Positions 9,321 through 17,255 of a stretch of DNA of 64,000 nucleotides are shown here, in pieces. Origin of the DNA: Bacteriovorax sp037444575. Lineage in GTDB: Bacteria; Bdellovibrionota; Bacteriovoracia; Bacteriovoracales; Bacteriovoracaceae. The notes under the pieces were generated by a model that saw nothing but the letters and a program-made list of their open reading frames with translations, did no database searches and was not told the origin of the DNA. Location: the NCBI GenBank assembly GCA_037444575.1, contig JBBIME010000004.1:1-64000 (forward strand), given 5' to 3'. The position numbers and the translations under genes were made by a program. Numbering within the stretch: position 1 is the stretch's first letter; each line of letters starts with the position of its first letter.

Positions 9321-9349
9321 TTGACAAAAAAGAGCAGGAACTTTATTTT
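9321..9349 (+). promoter_or_regulatory. Sigma-70-type promoter of the tRNA-Lys/tRNA-Glu unit
   Basis: TTGACA (9321-9326) and TATTTT (9344-9349) are separated by 17 bases, 24 bases before the first tRNA base. A perfect -35 with good spacing makes this a convincing stable-RNA promoter. Confidence 0.7.
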
Positions 9350-9373
9350 AAATCTCACTTCGAAAACAAGTTT

Positions 9374-9450
9374 GGTCTCTTAGCTCAGTTGGTTAGAGCA
9401 TCTCCCTTTTAAGGAGAGGGTCCTGCGTTCGAGTCGCAGAGAGATCACCA
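9374..9450 (+). tRNA. tRNA-Lys(TTT)
   Basis: 77 nt including an encoded CCA. The acceptor arm pairs GGTCTCT with AGAGATC (one G-U), discriminator A. The anticodon stem TCTCC/GGAGA encloses the loop CTTTTAA, giving anticodon TTT. T-loop GTTCGAGTC is canonical. First gene of a two-tRNA transcript. Confidence 0.96.
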
Positions 9451-9491
9451 TTTCGAATACCACCGGAAACAAAACACGAATTGCAGAATAT

Positions 9492-9569
9492 GCACCCATC
9501 GTCTAGCCCGGTCTAGGACATCGCCTTTTCACGGCGGTAACCGGGGTTCGAATCCCCGTGGGTGTACCA
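9492..9569 (+). tRNA. tRNA-Glu(TTC)
   Basis: 78 nt with an encoded CCA. The acceptor GCACCCA pairs with TGGGTGT (G1-U72 wobble), discriminator A. The anticodon loop TTTTCAC gives TTC, and the T-arm GGGGTTCGAATCCCC is perfect. It follows tRNA-Lys by 41 bases and is followed by an intrinsic terminator. Confidence 0.95.
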
Positions 9570-9583
9570 AGTTTATAAAAAAG

Positions 9584-9612
9584 AAGCCTCGCAATTGCGG
9601 GGCTTTTTTTTT
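9584..9612 (+). terminator. Terminator of the tRNA unit (copy 1)
   Basis: Stem AAGCCTCGC / GCGGGGCTT (one T-G pair) with loop AATT, followed by nine Ts. A near-identical hairpin with the same flanks occurs again at 10117. Confidence 0.9.
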
Positions 9613-9728
9613 GCCTAAAATTCCACTGATTTAATTAGATCTTCATGATGCAATTATTTGCTTTGTTAGATAAACAATTCGCATGATATTACTTAATTCC
9701 AATGAAAATATTTTATTGGAGCACACAC

Positions 9729-10103
9729 ATGAAACAACTCACGATCTTCTTTTCCTTAATTATTTCTTTGAACATTTTTGCAAGTGAACCTCTTTTAAAT
9801 GCTACGAAATTTATTAAATGTAATGGTTACGATATGTATGCTGACACCGTATGGGAAGATGAGATTACGCTTGGATCACAAGGTAATTTCGTAAAATACA
9901 CAGAGACATATGGTACTCGCTCTTATACTGAATCTATCAGCGAACAAGTGATTGATGGAAAAATTGAAATACGAAATCCAGATGGAGCAGTTAAAACTTT
10001 TCTTAATTTAACAACTGATAATTTAGAAATTGAGTACTACGACAGAGCTTCTAATGAGCGATTGCGTTCGTCACCATTTGATCAATTTGATTGTGCTTAT
10101 TAA
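9729..10103 (+). CDS. Small secreted protein of unknown function
   Basis: 124 aa from the ATG at 9729, chosen because GGAG lies 7 bases upstream and a clean signal peptide (MKQLTIFFSLIISLNIFA) starts there; an in-frame ATG at 9702 would add nine residues. The mature part is ~105 residues, acidic, beta-rich, with two cysteines (CNGYDMYAD near the N-terminus and FDCAY at the end) that could form a disulfide. No family recognised. The gene is bracketed by two near-identical terminators. Confidence 0.72.
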   Translation: MKQLTIFFSLIISLNIFASEPLLNATKFIKCNGYDMYADTVWEDEITLGSQGNFVKYTETYGTRSYTESISEQVIDGKIEIRNPDGAVKTFLNLTTDNLEIEYYDRASNERLRSSPFDQFDCAY

Positions 10104-10116
10104 AGTTATAAAAAAG

Positions 10117-10143
10117 AAGCCTCGCAATCGCGGGGCTTTTTTT
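10117..10143 (+). terminator. Terminator (copy 2, near-identical to 9584)
   Basis: Stem AAGCCTCGC / GCGGGGCTT with loop AATC and seven Ts. The preceding TTATAAAAAAG is also shared with copy 1, so about 38 bases are duplicated with a single change in the loop region. Confidence 0.88.
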
Positions 10144-10266
10144 ACTGAAGTTCTCAAGCAAATTGTTCATGTATAATTTAAAGCCTGTGCTCTATCATGT
10201 TTTGTTTCGTAAACAGGGAGTAATATTAAGAACAGACTTCAAATAAATTTATTTTATAGGCCGGTT

Positions 10267-10677
10267 ATGAGTTATATCGATTGGAAAAATGATTACGAAT
10301 TAGGTTTTTCTCTACTTGATCACCAACACAAAAACCTTACTAAGATAATTAATCAATTGCACGAGCTCGTTTTCAAACGAACTAATATTTCGAAAAAAGA
10401 AGCTAAAGAGATTTTAAATAGTTTAACAATGTATGCAAATGATCATTTTGAAACTGAGGAACGCCTGCTTAAACGATGTGGCTACGTTGATCTAACATCT
10501 CATAAAAAGCATCACGATCTATTTAAGCAGACAGTTAATAAGTATTGTGAGCTTTTTAATAGCGGCATTATTGAACCGGAAAATATCGCTGACTTTTTAA
10601 AACAATGGCTTTTAGATCACATAAAAAAAGAAGATCGAAATTATATATCGACTCTAAAATCAAAAGGCATCACGTAA
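10267..10677 (+). CDS. Bacteriohemerythrin
   Basis: 136 aa, single hemerythrin domain that reversibly binds O2 at a diiron centre. Iron ligands are visible in order: His19/His21 region (DHQHKNL), His60 and Glu64 (NDHFETEE), His79/His83 (HKKHH) and His118 with Asp123 (DHIKKED). No signal peptide, so cytoplasmic. Likely O2 storage, delivery or sensing. The C-terminal end (IADFLKQWLLDHI) closely resembles the hemerythrin domain of the chemoreceptor at 19076-21037. Apparently monocistronic. Confidence 0.93.
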   Translation: MSYIDWKNDYELGFSLLDHQHKNLTKIINQLHELVFKRTNISKKEAKEILNSLTMYANDHFETEERLLKRCGYVDLTSHKKHHDLFKQTVNKYCELFNSGIIEPENIADFLKQWLLDHIKKEDRNYISTLKSKGIT

Positions 10678-10713
10678 GACATCATTACCTTTTTCGGTAA
10701 AGGTCCTAATTTA

Positions 10714-10998
10714 TTATTCTGATTTTCCAACAGCTACAAAGCAATCCTCTTCCGATTCATAAGTAGCAAGTGGAGTATTAAAATTGCAATTGTAAAGAAC
10801 TCCACCAGGAGCACAAATAAAGCCATTTCTTGATCGCAGAACTGCGAGAAGACAATCATCCTCCGATTCATATGCAGTAAGAGCTGTACTAAGATTGCTG
10901 CTAAAAAGAACTCCTTCAGGAGCACAAACAAATGATCCATTTGAGGCGATGGCATTAAAAGTTCCGAATGCTAAAACAAGTACTATTAATTTTTTCAT
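10714..10998 (-). CDS. Small secreted protein with an internal duplication
   Basis: 94 aa with signal peptide MKKLIVLVLAFGTFNAIAS. The mature part is two copies of a ~37-residue unit: FVCAPEGVLFSSNLSTAL then FICAPGGVLYNCNFNTPL, each followed by AYESEDDC or TYESEEDC. Each unit has two main cysteines, which suggests disulfide-stabilised small domains. GGAGG precedes the ATG by 8 bases. No family recognised. Confidence 0.75.
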   Translation of the reverse strand: MKKLIVLVLAFGTFNAIASNGSFVCAPEGVLFSSNLSTALTAYESEDDCLLAVLRSRNGFICAPGGVLYNCNFNTPLATYESEEDCFVAVGKSE

Positions 10999-11091
10999 TT
11001 CTGCCTCCTGGAATTGGAAAAATTAACACCATGATGCCAGTGCTTTCAAATAGATTTTAACTAAATGATTTATCCAATTTAGGAATAGAAT

Positions 11092-11667
11092 TTAATGAAT
11101 TGGCGGCAGCCAACCACCTGGAACAGGAGAGCCTGCTCCTCTATCTGGAAAAGTAATTCTAGCTAGAGAGGATTCATACCAATCTCCAGAAAAGGCTTGG
11201 CATAGAGCTGGCTGTAAAAAATATCTCTGCACACGATAGACTAGATCAATCTCATATTGCAGACAACGTTCACCTTGATTGCTTTTTCCTTCACGAAGAA
11301 CGGTTATATAACCAGACAGCTCATTATAATAAGGAGAACTTTCAAAATTATATTTCTTAATCATAGTTCCACGAGTGGCCGCGCGGGCCCTTTCCAATAA
11401 AGCAAAGCGATCTGGCTCTTTCATTTGATTAATAACTTCATAACCAATATTATCCCCAATCACTCGACCGACCTGGCGAGCAGCTGCATCAGCTGCATTC
11501 TGCTGAGGAGTTCCCGCTGGCTGCTGGGGAGTATTTGCTGGTTGTTGAGGAGTGTCTGTAGGCTGAGCAGGAGTGTCTGTCGGCTGCGAAGGAGTATCGC
11601 CCTGATTCTCTTGCGCCCAAGCTGTATTGATAGAAATTACTAATAAAATTAAAAAAAGTTTTTTCAT
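11092..11667 (-). CDS. Secreted protein with Pro/Thr/Gln repeat
   Basis: 191 aa. Signal peptide 1-18 (ending AWA), then five tandem units of about seven residues on the pattern TPxQPTD/TPQQPAN (residues ~25-57), a likely extended linker. Then a globular domain with two cysteines (GERCLQYE, PALCQAF), ending in GWLPPIH. The globular part resembles no family I know. It starts 13 bases after the stop of the DUF1566-like gene, so the two form an operon. Confidence 0.7.
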   Translation of the reverse strand: MKKLFLILLVISINTAWAQENQGDTPSQPTDTPAQPTDTPQQPANTPQQPAGTPQQNAADAAARQVGRVIGDNIGYEVINQMKEPDRFALLERARAATRGTMIKKYNFESSPYYNELSGYITVLREGKSNQGERCLQYEIDLVYRVQRYFLQPALCQAFSGDWYESSLARITFPDRGAGSPVPGGWLPPIH

Positions 11668-11680
11668 ATATTATTCGCTC

Positions 11681-13063
11681 TTAATTGGGCCAAGCAATAC
11701 TAATTCCGTTTTCATTTAAGACGTTTAAAGCTTCTTCAACACTTCCATAAATTTTTACGTCGACGAAATTACCATTCCAAAAAATCAACTCGCGAGCTTC
11801 AGCTCCATCATCTCCTATTTCAAAACGCAATGTTTGAAGTGCGCGATAAACGTCTAAATCACGATTACTCTGAGCGCGGCGAATGAGTGACCAGATCTTA
11901 TCAGCAAGAACAACGTCTGCTGCTGGCTGACCTCTTACACACCAAAATACTCCCTTTAACTTTACTGTAGAACTATCTCCCATAAAGATTCCACCAGTCG
12001 ACTCTGCATTTCCAGGGATGGCCCAATAGTTCTCATTCGTTTTTCGGCGATCAGCAACGGCCCATTTTGCATAAGGATACAATGCTGCAATTCCGCCTTC
12101 TTGATATTTCGTTCCTGTTTCTGCCATTAAAAGTTCTTTGGCATATGGCAATCGATAACCTCTTGCCTTACAATAAGATTTCGCTTCATTAAACGTATAA
12201 ATATCCCAGTCATTAGCTTCATCAATTTTTCTTTGTCTCTCATGATTGATAGGCATTGGCAGCCATTCTAATTGATTATATGGGGCCTTCCATTCACCAT
12301 AAACGTTAGCCTGGAAAAAATCGAATACTTGTTGTGCCAATTGGTTTACAGCATCAGTTAAACTCCCTCTTGCAATGAAGTTTCTTGTTACCCCATTTTT
12401 ATTTCCAGTTAAGTGAAACGTAAGTTGAAAACTACCGTGACCTAACGATGAAAAAGTACCATATGAAATGTAGTCAATTTGATCAAACATTTCTAAGGCT
12501 TTTTTTACATCTATCTCTTGCTGACTAATTGAAGCACCAAAAGGTAGATCTTTGGAAATTCCACGAATATAAGCTGTAAGCAAATCAGCGTTAGTTCCTC
12601 TAGAAATTTGAATTTTTCTTTGAGCCTCTCGCACATCAAACTTTGTGAACAAATTATCCAAAGCAGACTTGAATTGATTTTCTAAAGAAAAATCAATATT
12701 GATGATATCTTTTGCCTTATGAATGTCATGAAGTTGATCGAATTTTAAAAGAATATTGGCCATTGGTTCAAGCATTTTTTCAACGACAACACCCTTATCA
12801 GCAAGCTTTTGTACTTCAGACATCAGCTCATCCCAAAACATTTTTCTTACGCTATCTCTACTTTGAGACATAGTCTCTTCGTACTGGCCGATATCACCTC
12901 CTGGAAAAAAAGGAATTTGATTCCAGATATTGGCAGGGGTCTTCGAAGTCTTAAAGTTAGTATCTTCATAAGTGCCTTTAGACTTAGAAGTATCAGCATG
13001 ACAGATCGTGGAGGTAGAGAAAAGCACGAGAGTCAAAATAAGTACGAGTGTTGTTTTTTTCAT
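11681..13063 (-). CDS. Secreted protein with C-terminal DUF1566/Lcl-like domain
   Basis: 460 aa from the ATG at 13063, where a good signal peptide (MKKTTLVLILTLVLFSTS... HA) begins; the frame is open further up to a GTG at 13186. Residues ~30-290 are a helical domain of unknown type. Residues ~300-400 carry the DUF1566/Lcl signature: TFNEAKSYCKARGYRLPYAKEL, then NYWAIPGN and a closing GVFWCVRG. Such domains occur in surface and secreted proteins and are related to C-type-lectin-like or sulfatase-modifying folds. The last ~70 residues are unassigned. First gene of an operon with the Pro/Thr/Gln-repeat protein. Confidence 0.7.
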   Translation of the reverse strand: MKKTTLVLILTLVLFSTSTICHADTSKSKGTYEDTNFKTSKTPANIWNQIPFFPGGDIGQYEETMSQSRDSVRKMFWDELMSEVQKLADKGVVVEKMLEPMANILLKFDQLHDIHKAKDIINIDFSLENQFKSALDNLFTKFDVREAQRKIQISRGTNADLLTAYIRGISKDLPFGASISQQEIDVKKALEMFDQIDYISYGTFSSLGHGSFQLTFHLTGNKNGVTRNFIARGSLTDAVNQLAQQVFDFFQANVYGEWKAPYNQLEWLPMPINHERQRKIDEANDWDIYTFNEAKSYCKARGYRLPYAKELLMAETGTKYQEGGIAALYPYAKWAVADRRKTNENYWAIPGNAESTGGIFMGDSSTVKLKGVFWCVRGQPAADVVLADKIWSLIRRAQSNRDLDVYRALQTLRFEIGDDGAEARELIFWNGNFVDVKIYGSVEEALNVLNENGISIAWPN

Positions 13064-13347
13064 AGTTGATACCAGTTTTTGTAATGTTTCCCCCAATACT
13101 GCCATATCCAAATAAGGAATTAAAAAAAATTGGTCTCCCCCTGTAAACAATACACATGTGATGAAAAGATTAGACAATGTGATCACGAGAGCATGTTTAA
13201 TAATTTCCTATGGTTTACGGAATTTTCTATAGATAGAAGCTAAATCTCTCACTAACTATCTAAAATTCTATTCCACTTTAATCTTCTCAACTGGATAGAG
13301 ATTTAATAGACTTAAACGCATGTTTCTTTTTTATTTAAGGAGTTTAT

Positions 13348-13740
13348 ATGAAATCACTTATCTCTTTAGTTCTTTTTTTCTCTCTCTCAACAGTATTTGC
13401 AGCAACGCCTGTAAAAGTTCACTTCGTTAAGCCTCACGACAAAGAAGTTGTTCCTGCAACTTTCACAGTTGAATTTGGAATCGAAGGCATGAAAGTAGAA
13501 AAGGCCGGTGAAGTGAAGGAAGGTACAGGTCACCACCACTTAATTATCGATGGAAAACCAGTAGCTAAAGGCCAAGTCATTCCAAAAGATGATATGCATA
13601 AGCACTTTGGTAAAGGTGAAACTTCAACAGAAGTAACATTAAAACCAGGCAAGCACACTTTGACTATGCAATTTGCTGATGGAGCTCACAAGTCTTACGG
13701 GGAAGAATACTCTACGACAATTACTGTTGAAGTTAAGTAA
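13348..13740 (+). CDS. DUF4399 domain periplasmic protein
   Basis: 130 aa. Signal peptide 1-19 ending VFA. The mature protein opens with VHFVKPHDKEVVPATFTVEFG, contains GHHHLIID and closes with LTMQFADGAHKSY, hallmarks of the DUF4399 family of small His-rich periplasmic proteins. The GHHH and DMHKHFG clusters suggest metal binding (inference). AAGGAG lies 6 bases before the ATG. It converges on lon. Confidence 0.85.
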   Translation: MKSLISLVLFFSLSTVFAATPVKVHFVKPHDKEVVPATFTVEFGIEGMKVEKAGEVKEGTGHHHLIIDGKPVAKGQVIPKDDMHKHFGKGETSTEVTLKPGKHTLTMQFADGAHKSYGEEYSTTITVEVK

Positions 13741-13753
13741 GTTTTTAAACAAG

Positions 13754-13777
13754 GAGCTAGGTTTAAATACCTAGCTC
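13754..13777. terminator. Shared convergent hairpin, lon stop codon in the loop
   Basis: A 9-bp perfect stem GAGCTAGGT / ACCTAGCTC with a 6-base loop TTAAAT. The lon stop codon (13763-13765) lies in the loop. The T-tracts on either side are weak, so termination strength is uncertain. Confidence 0.6.
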
Positions 13778-16198
13778 TTGATTGATTTCGTAATCGTAAT
13801 TATCTTGATAAGGCGGAGAAAGAATAGATTCTGTGAAATACGGACTACCTATTTTTCCAAAAACATAAGCAAGCAGCTCGCTGATGTTTTCTACAAAATA
13901 AAATTCCATATCCTTTTTCACCGTTTCAGGTACTTCTCTTAAATCTCTCTCATTCTTTTTAGAAAGAACCACTCGTTTAATCCCCGCTCTATGGGCGGCG
14001 ATAATTTTTTCTTTAATTCCTCCAACCGGCATAACCGCTCCTCGCAGAGTAATCTCTCCAGTCATGGCCAGTTTTGTATCAACCGGTTTACCTAAGACTA
14101 AAGAGCACAGAGCTGTAAAGATTGTTATCCCTGCACTCGGCCCATCTTTTGGAATCGCTCCTGAAGGCACGTGAACGTGAAAGTCGGTTTTTGAAAAATC
14201 AAATCCTGGCAGCATCGCTGAAAGTTTTGATCTCACAAGCGACAATCCGATGTGAGCAGATTCACTCATCACCTCACCAAGTTTACCGGTAAGCTGAATC
14301 TTTCCAGATCCAGGCATCATGAGTGACTCTATAAAGAGAATATCCCCACCTGCCGGAGTCCAAGCAAGACCTGTTACCACACCCGGAATTGTGCTGGTTT
14401 GAACACGCTCATAGGAATTTTTAAGCAGTCCAAGAACTTCTTCAACATCATCGGGAGTGATGTCGATGTGGACATCTTTTTGTCTAACAACTCTCTCGGT
14501 GACTGATCTTAAAATTTTTGCAATTTTTCTTTGCAGATCACGCACTCCTGCTTCGCGTGTGTACTCATCAATTATCATTTCAAGAATCTGATCACTCATC
14601 CTTACTTGATCAGAACTTAAACCATGCTCTTTCATCTGCTTTGGCAGCAAATGATTTTTAGCAATGTGAAGCTTCTCTTCAGTTGTATAACCAGAAAGCT
14701 GAATTACTTCCATTCTATCCAATAGAGGTCCTGGAATTGTTTCAAGCGAATTGGCCGTCGCGATAAAAAATACTTTTGAAAGATCGTAATTTAAATCGAG
14801 ATAGTGATCCATGAAAGTTGAGTTTTGTTCTGGATCAAGAACCTCTAATAAGGCCGCTGCTGGATCTCCTCCATAGCCGTGTCCTAGTTTATCTATTTCA
14901 TCGAGCATAAAAACCGGGTTCTTTTCTTTTGCTCGTTTGATTCCTTCAATAATTCGCCCTGGCATTGCTCCGATATAAGTTCTTCTATGTCCTCTGATCT
15001 CAGAGTCATCGCGAACTCCGCCTAAAGAAGCGCGAACAAATTTTCGGCCCAAGGCCTTAGCAATACTTTGCCCTAAAGAAGTTTTACCAACACCAGGAGG
15101 TCCCACAAAAAGAAGAATTGATCCCTTTTTATTTGGAGAAAGTTTCATTACGGCCAGGTGCTGGATAATGTGTTTTTTAATTTTTTCTAAACCAAAATGA
15201 TCTTCATCCATTATTTTTTGAGCAGCATCTAAATCAATTTCTTTTGGTTCGACGTCATTCCACGGAATGGCCAGGATAAGATCTAGATAATTTTTAATCA
15301 CATGGGATTCTGCATTTTGCTGTCCCATTGTTTCGTAACGATTAAGCTGATCAAGTGCCACTTTTTCAACTTCAGCTGGAAGTTTGGCCCTCATAATTCG
15401 ATCTTTTAAAGTGAGCTTTTCTCCTTCAGCTCCTATGGTTTCACCCTCTTCTCCCAGCTCTTCTTTTATGGCCCTTAACTGCTCACGCAAAATGGATTCA
15501 CGATAAGCCTTGCTGGTCTTTTCTGAAATTTTTAGTCCCATTTCAGTATTGACCTTGATCATTTCTCTCTGCTCTACTAAGAGCTCTAAAACTTTGAGCG
15601 CACGGTTTTTCACCGACGCTATTTCCAAAATTTCCTGCTTCTTAGGAATGATAAGTGGCAAGTTCTGGGCGGCCATATTGGTAAAATCCGCCACGTGATC
15701 AAACTGCTCTACACTTTTTTTGAATTCACTTGAAGCGTTTAGGCTCGTTAATATTTCTATCGAAATATCTTTCAAGCTTCGTAGAAGTGCTGCTTCAGTT
15801 GGAGCGTCGATATCCATAACATCTGGCACTGGTTCGCCTCGAGCTACCCATGAGGCAAAAGTCTCTTCAAACTGAATCTGAAGAATCCTGAAGCGATAAA
15901 GCGCCTTTATGTAAGCAATGGTATCGCCGCTTTCATTCTTTTCGAGTCTTTGAATGCTACAGAGTGTCCCGACATTATAGAAATCAGAGGGCGTGGCCCG
16001 CTCTATCTGAATCCCTTCTTTTAGGGTGATCGCTACAAAAAGTTTTTCTTTACTCTGCTCAAGCGCTCTATTGACGGCGTTTAGCCCGACCGTCTTAGAA
16101 ATTAAAACTGGCAGCGCTATGTCAGGGAAAAGCACTGTATTTTTGAGGACCAAGGTTGGTATAAATTGTTCAATGTTTGTAATAATTGGTGTTTTCAT
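13763..16198 (-). CDS. lon: ATP-dependent Lon protease
   Basis: 811 aa. N-terminal LON substrate domain (~10-210), coiled-coil linker, AAA+ module with Walker A GPPGVGKT (366-373) and Walker B MLDEID (431-436), and C-terminal Ser-Lys protease domain with PKDGPSAG (Ser688) and GGIKEK (Lys731). It degrades misfolded and regulatory proteins in the cytoplasm. Full length, all catalytic residues intact. Single gene; no heat-shock promoter element could be confirmed by eye in the 165 bases upstream. Confidence 0.98.
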   Translation of the reverse strand: MKTPIITNIEQFIPTLVLKNTVLFPDIALPVLISKTVGLNAVNRALEQSKEKLFVAITLKEGIQIERATPSDFYNVGTLCSIQRLEKNESGDTIAYIKALYRFRILQIQFEETFASWVARGEPVPDVMDIDAPTEAALLRSLKDISIEILTSLNASSEFKKSVEQFDHVADFTNMAAQNLPLIIPKKQEILEIASVKNRALKVLELLVEQREMIKVNTEMGLKISEKTSKAYRESILREQLRAIKEELGEEGETIGAEGEKLTLKDRIMRAKLPAEVEKVALDQLNRYETMGQQNAESHVIKNYLDLILAIPWNDVEPKEIDLDAAQKIMDEDHFGLEKIKKHIIQHLAVMKLSPNKKGSILLFVGPPGVGKTSLGQSIAKALGRKFVRASLGGVRDDSEIRGHRRTYIGAMPGRIIEGIKRAKEKNPVFMLDEIDKLGHGYGGDPAAALLEVLDPEQNSTFMDHYLDLNYDLSKVFFIATANSLETIPGPLLDRMEVIQLSGYTTEEKLHIAKNHLLPKQMKEHGLSSDQVRMSDQILEMIIDEYTREAGVRDLQRKIAKILRSVTERVVRQKDVHIDITPDDVEEVLGLLKNSYERVQTSTIPGVVTGLAWTPAGGDILFIESLMMPGSGKIQLTGKLGEVMSESAHIGLSLVRSKLSAMLPGFDFSKTDFHVHVPSGAIPKDGPSAGITIFTALCSLVLGKPVDTKLAMTGEITLRGAVMPVGGIKEKIIAAHRAGIKRVVLSKKNERDLREVPETVKKDMEFYFVENISELLAYVFGKIGSPYFTESILSPPYQDNYDYEINQELGI

Positions 16199-16363
16199 AC
16201 TTATAAGTTGATATGGGGAAAATTTTCGTCAAGGCAGGCCGGAATTATTTTTTGTTTTTAATTTCTTATTGTGTTGCGTTTTTGATAGAGTAATTTCCAG
16301 CATTAAACTCATATGAATAACTGGATAAGTTAGTTATCCATAAAAAAAGTAATTTGGTAGAAA

Positions 16364-16798
16364 ATGAAAACACTTTTAAAAATCCTTTTTATCTTTTTAG
16401 CTATCACTGGAGCCTACACTCTTCTTTACAACTATACCGATGTAACTTTTGGCAACATTGATTATTTTTCTAAGCATGGATGGATCTTTCTTTTTTCCAT
16501 CGCCTTATTTCCGCGCTTAACACTACTAGTTTCTGGACTTCTTTTTCACACGATTGAATTTGGAGGCATCATCTGGTGGCTAGGATTTTTCTTTGCGCCT
16601 CGAATTTTAGTCGCAACTCTTGCCACAGTCTCTTATTGGCATACAAATCAGATACTCGTTATTTTAGCGTGGCTAATTGCCTTAGGTGGTGAGTCTTCAG
16701 AAAAATTTGTTATCTCAAAGCGAATGAAGAACGCTCCTCAAAGCTTTAGAAGTTTTGAAGGAACCACAATCGATGCTGAATACAAAGTGAAGGACTAG
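16364..16798 (+). CDS. Multi-pass membrane protein, unknown
   Basis: 144 aa. Hydrophobic segments at ~5-24, ~38-60, ~66-88 and ~95-112 suggest four membrane helices; the last ~30 residues are hydrophilic (SKRMKNAPQSFRSFEGTTID) and probably cytoplasmic. No motif recognised. It ends 2 bases before the OsmC-like gene, which suggests co-transcription. Confidence 0.65.
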   Translation: MKTLLKILFIFLAITGAYTLLYNYTDVTFGNIDYFSKHGWIFLFSIALFPRLTLLVSGLLFHTIEFGGIIWWLGFFFAPRILVATLATVSYWHTNQILVILAWLIALGGESSEKFVISKRMKNAPQSFRSFEGTTIDAEYKVKD

Positions 16799-16800
16799 GT

Positions 16801-17244
16801 ATGAGCACTTTTCATATTGAATTAGATTGGAAGAGAACTACAGAAGATTTTAATGCTGAAAAGTTTAACCGCAATCACACAATTAAATTAAGTGAAAATC
16901 AGATCATAAACAATTCTTCAGCTCCAGAATTTTTTGGCAACTCAGATACGGCTAACCCTGAAGAGCTCCTTGCTTCTGCGCTAACTAGCTGTCATATGCT
17001 GACTTTTTTAGTAGTCGCTTCAAAGTCTGGCTACATTGTGGATTCTTATGCTGACCATTCAGAGGCCATTCTCGAAAAAAATGAAGAAGGAAAAATGGCA
17101 GTTACTATAATTAATTTGAAACCGACAATTAGCTTTTCTGGAATTAAAACACCGGATGCCGATCAGCTAAGGTCACTGCATGAAAAAGCGCATAGGAACT
17201 GCTTTATTGCTAACTCGATAAAAACAAAAGTAAATATTCTATAG
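16801..17244 (+). CDS. OsmC-family peroxidase
   Basis: 147 aa. OsmC/Ohr-type thiol peroxidase that reduces organic hydroperoxides. The two redox cysteines are visible: Cys64 in LTSCHMLTFL and Cys134 in HRNCFIANSI; the NPEELLASALTSC stretch is the family hallmark. Cytoplasmic. It follows a membrane protein gene by 2 bases and precedes argS by 11, so the three may be one transcript. Confidence 0.88.
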   Translation: MSTFHIELDWKRTTEDFNAEKFNRNHTIKLSENQIINNSSAPEFFGNSDTANPEELLASALTSCHMLTFLVVASKSGYIVDSYADHSEAILEKNEEGKMAVTIINLKPTISFSGIKTPDADQLRSLHEKAHRNCFIANSIKTKVNIL

Positions 17245-17255
17245 GGAGTCTTCTT

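Noticed and set aside
10680..10706. Hairpin TTACC/GGTAA after the hemerythrin gene
   Set aside because: Only a 5-bp stem and no T-run; too weak to call a terminator.
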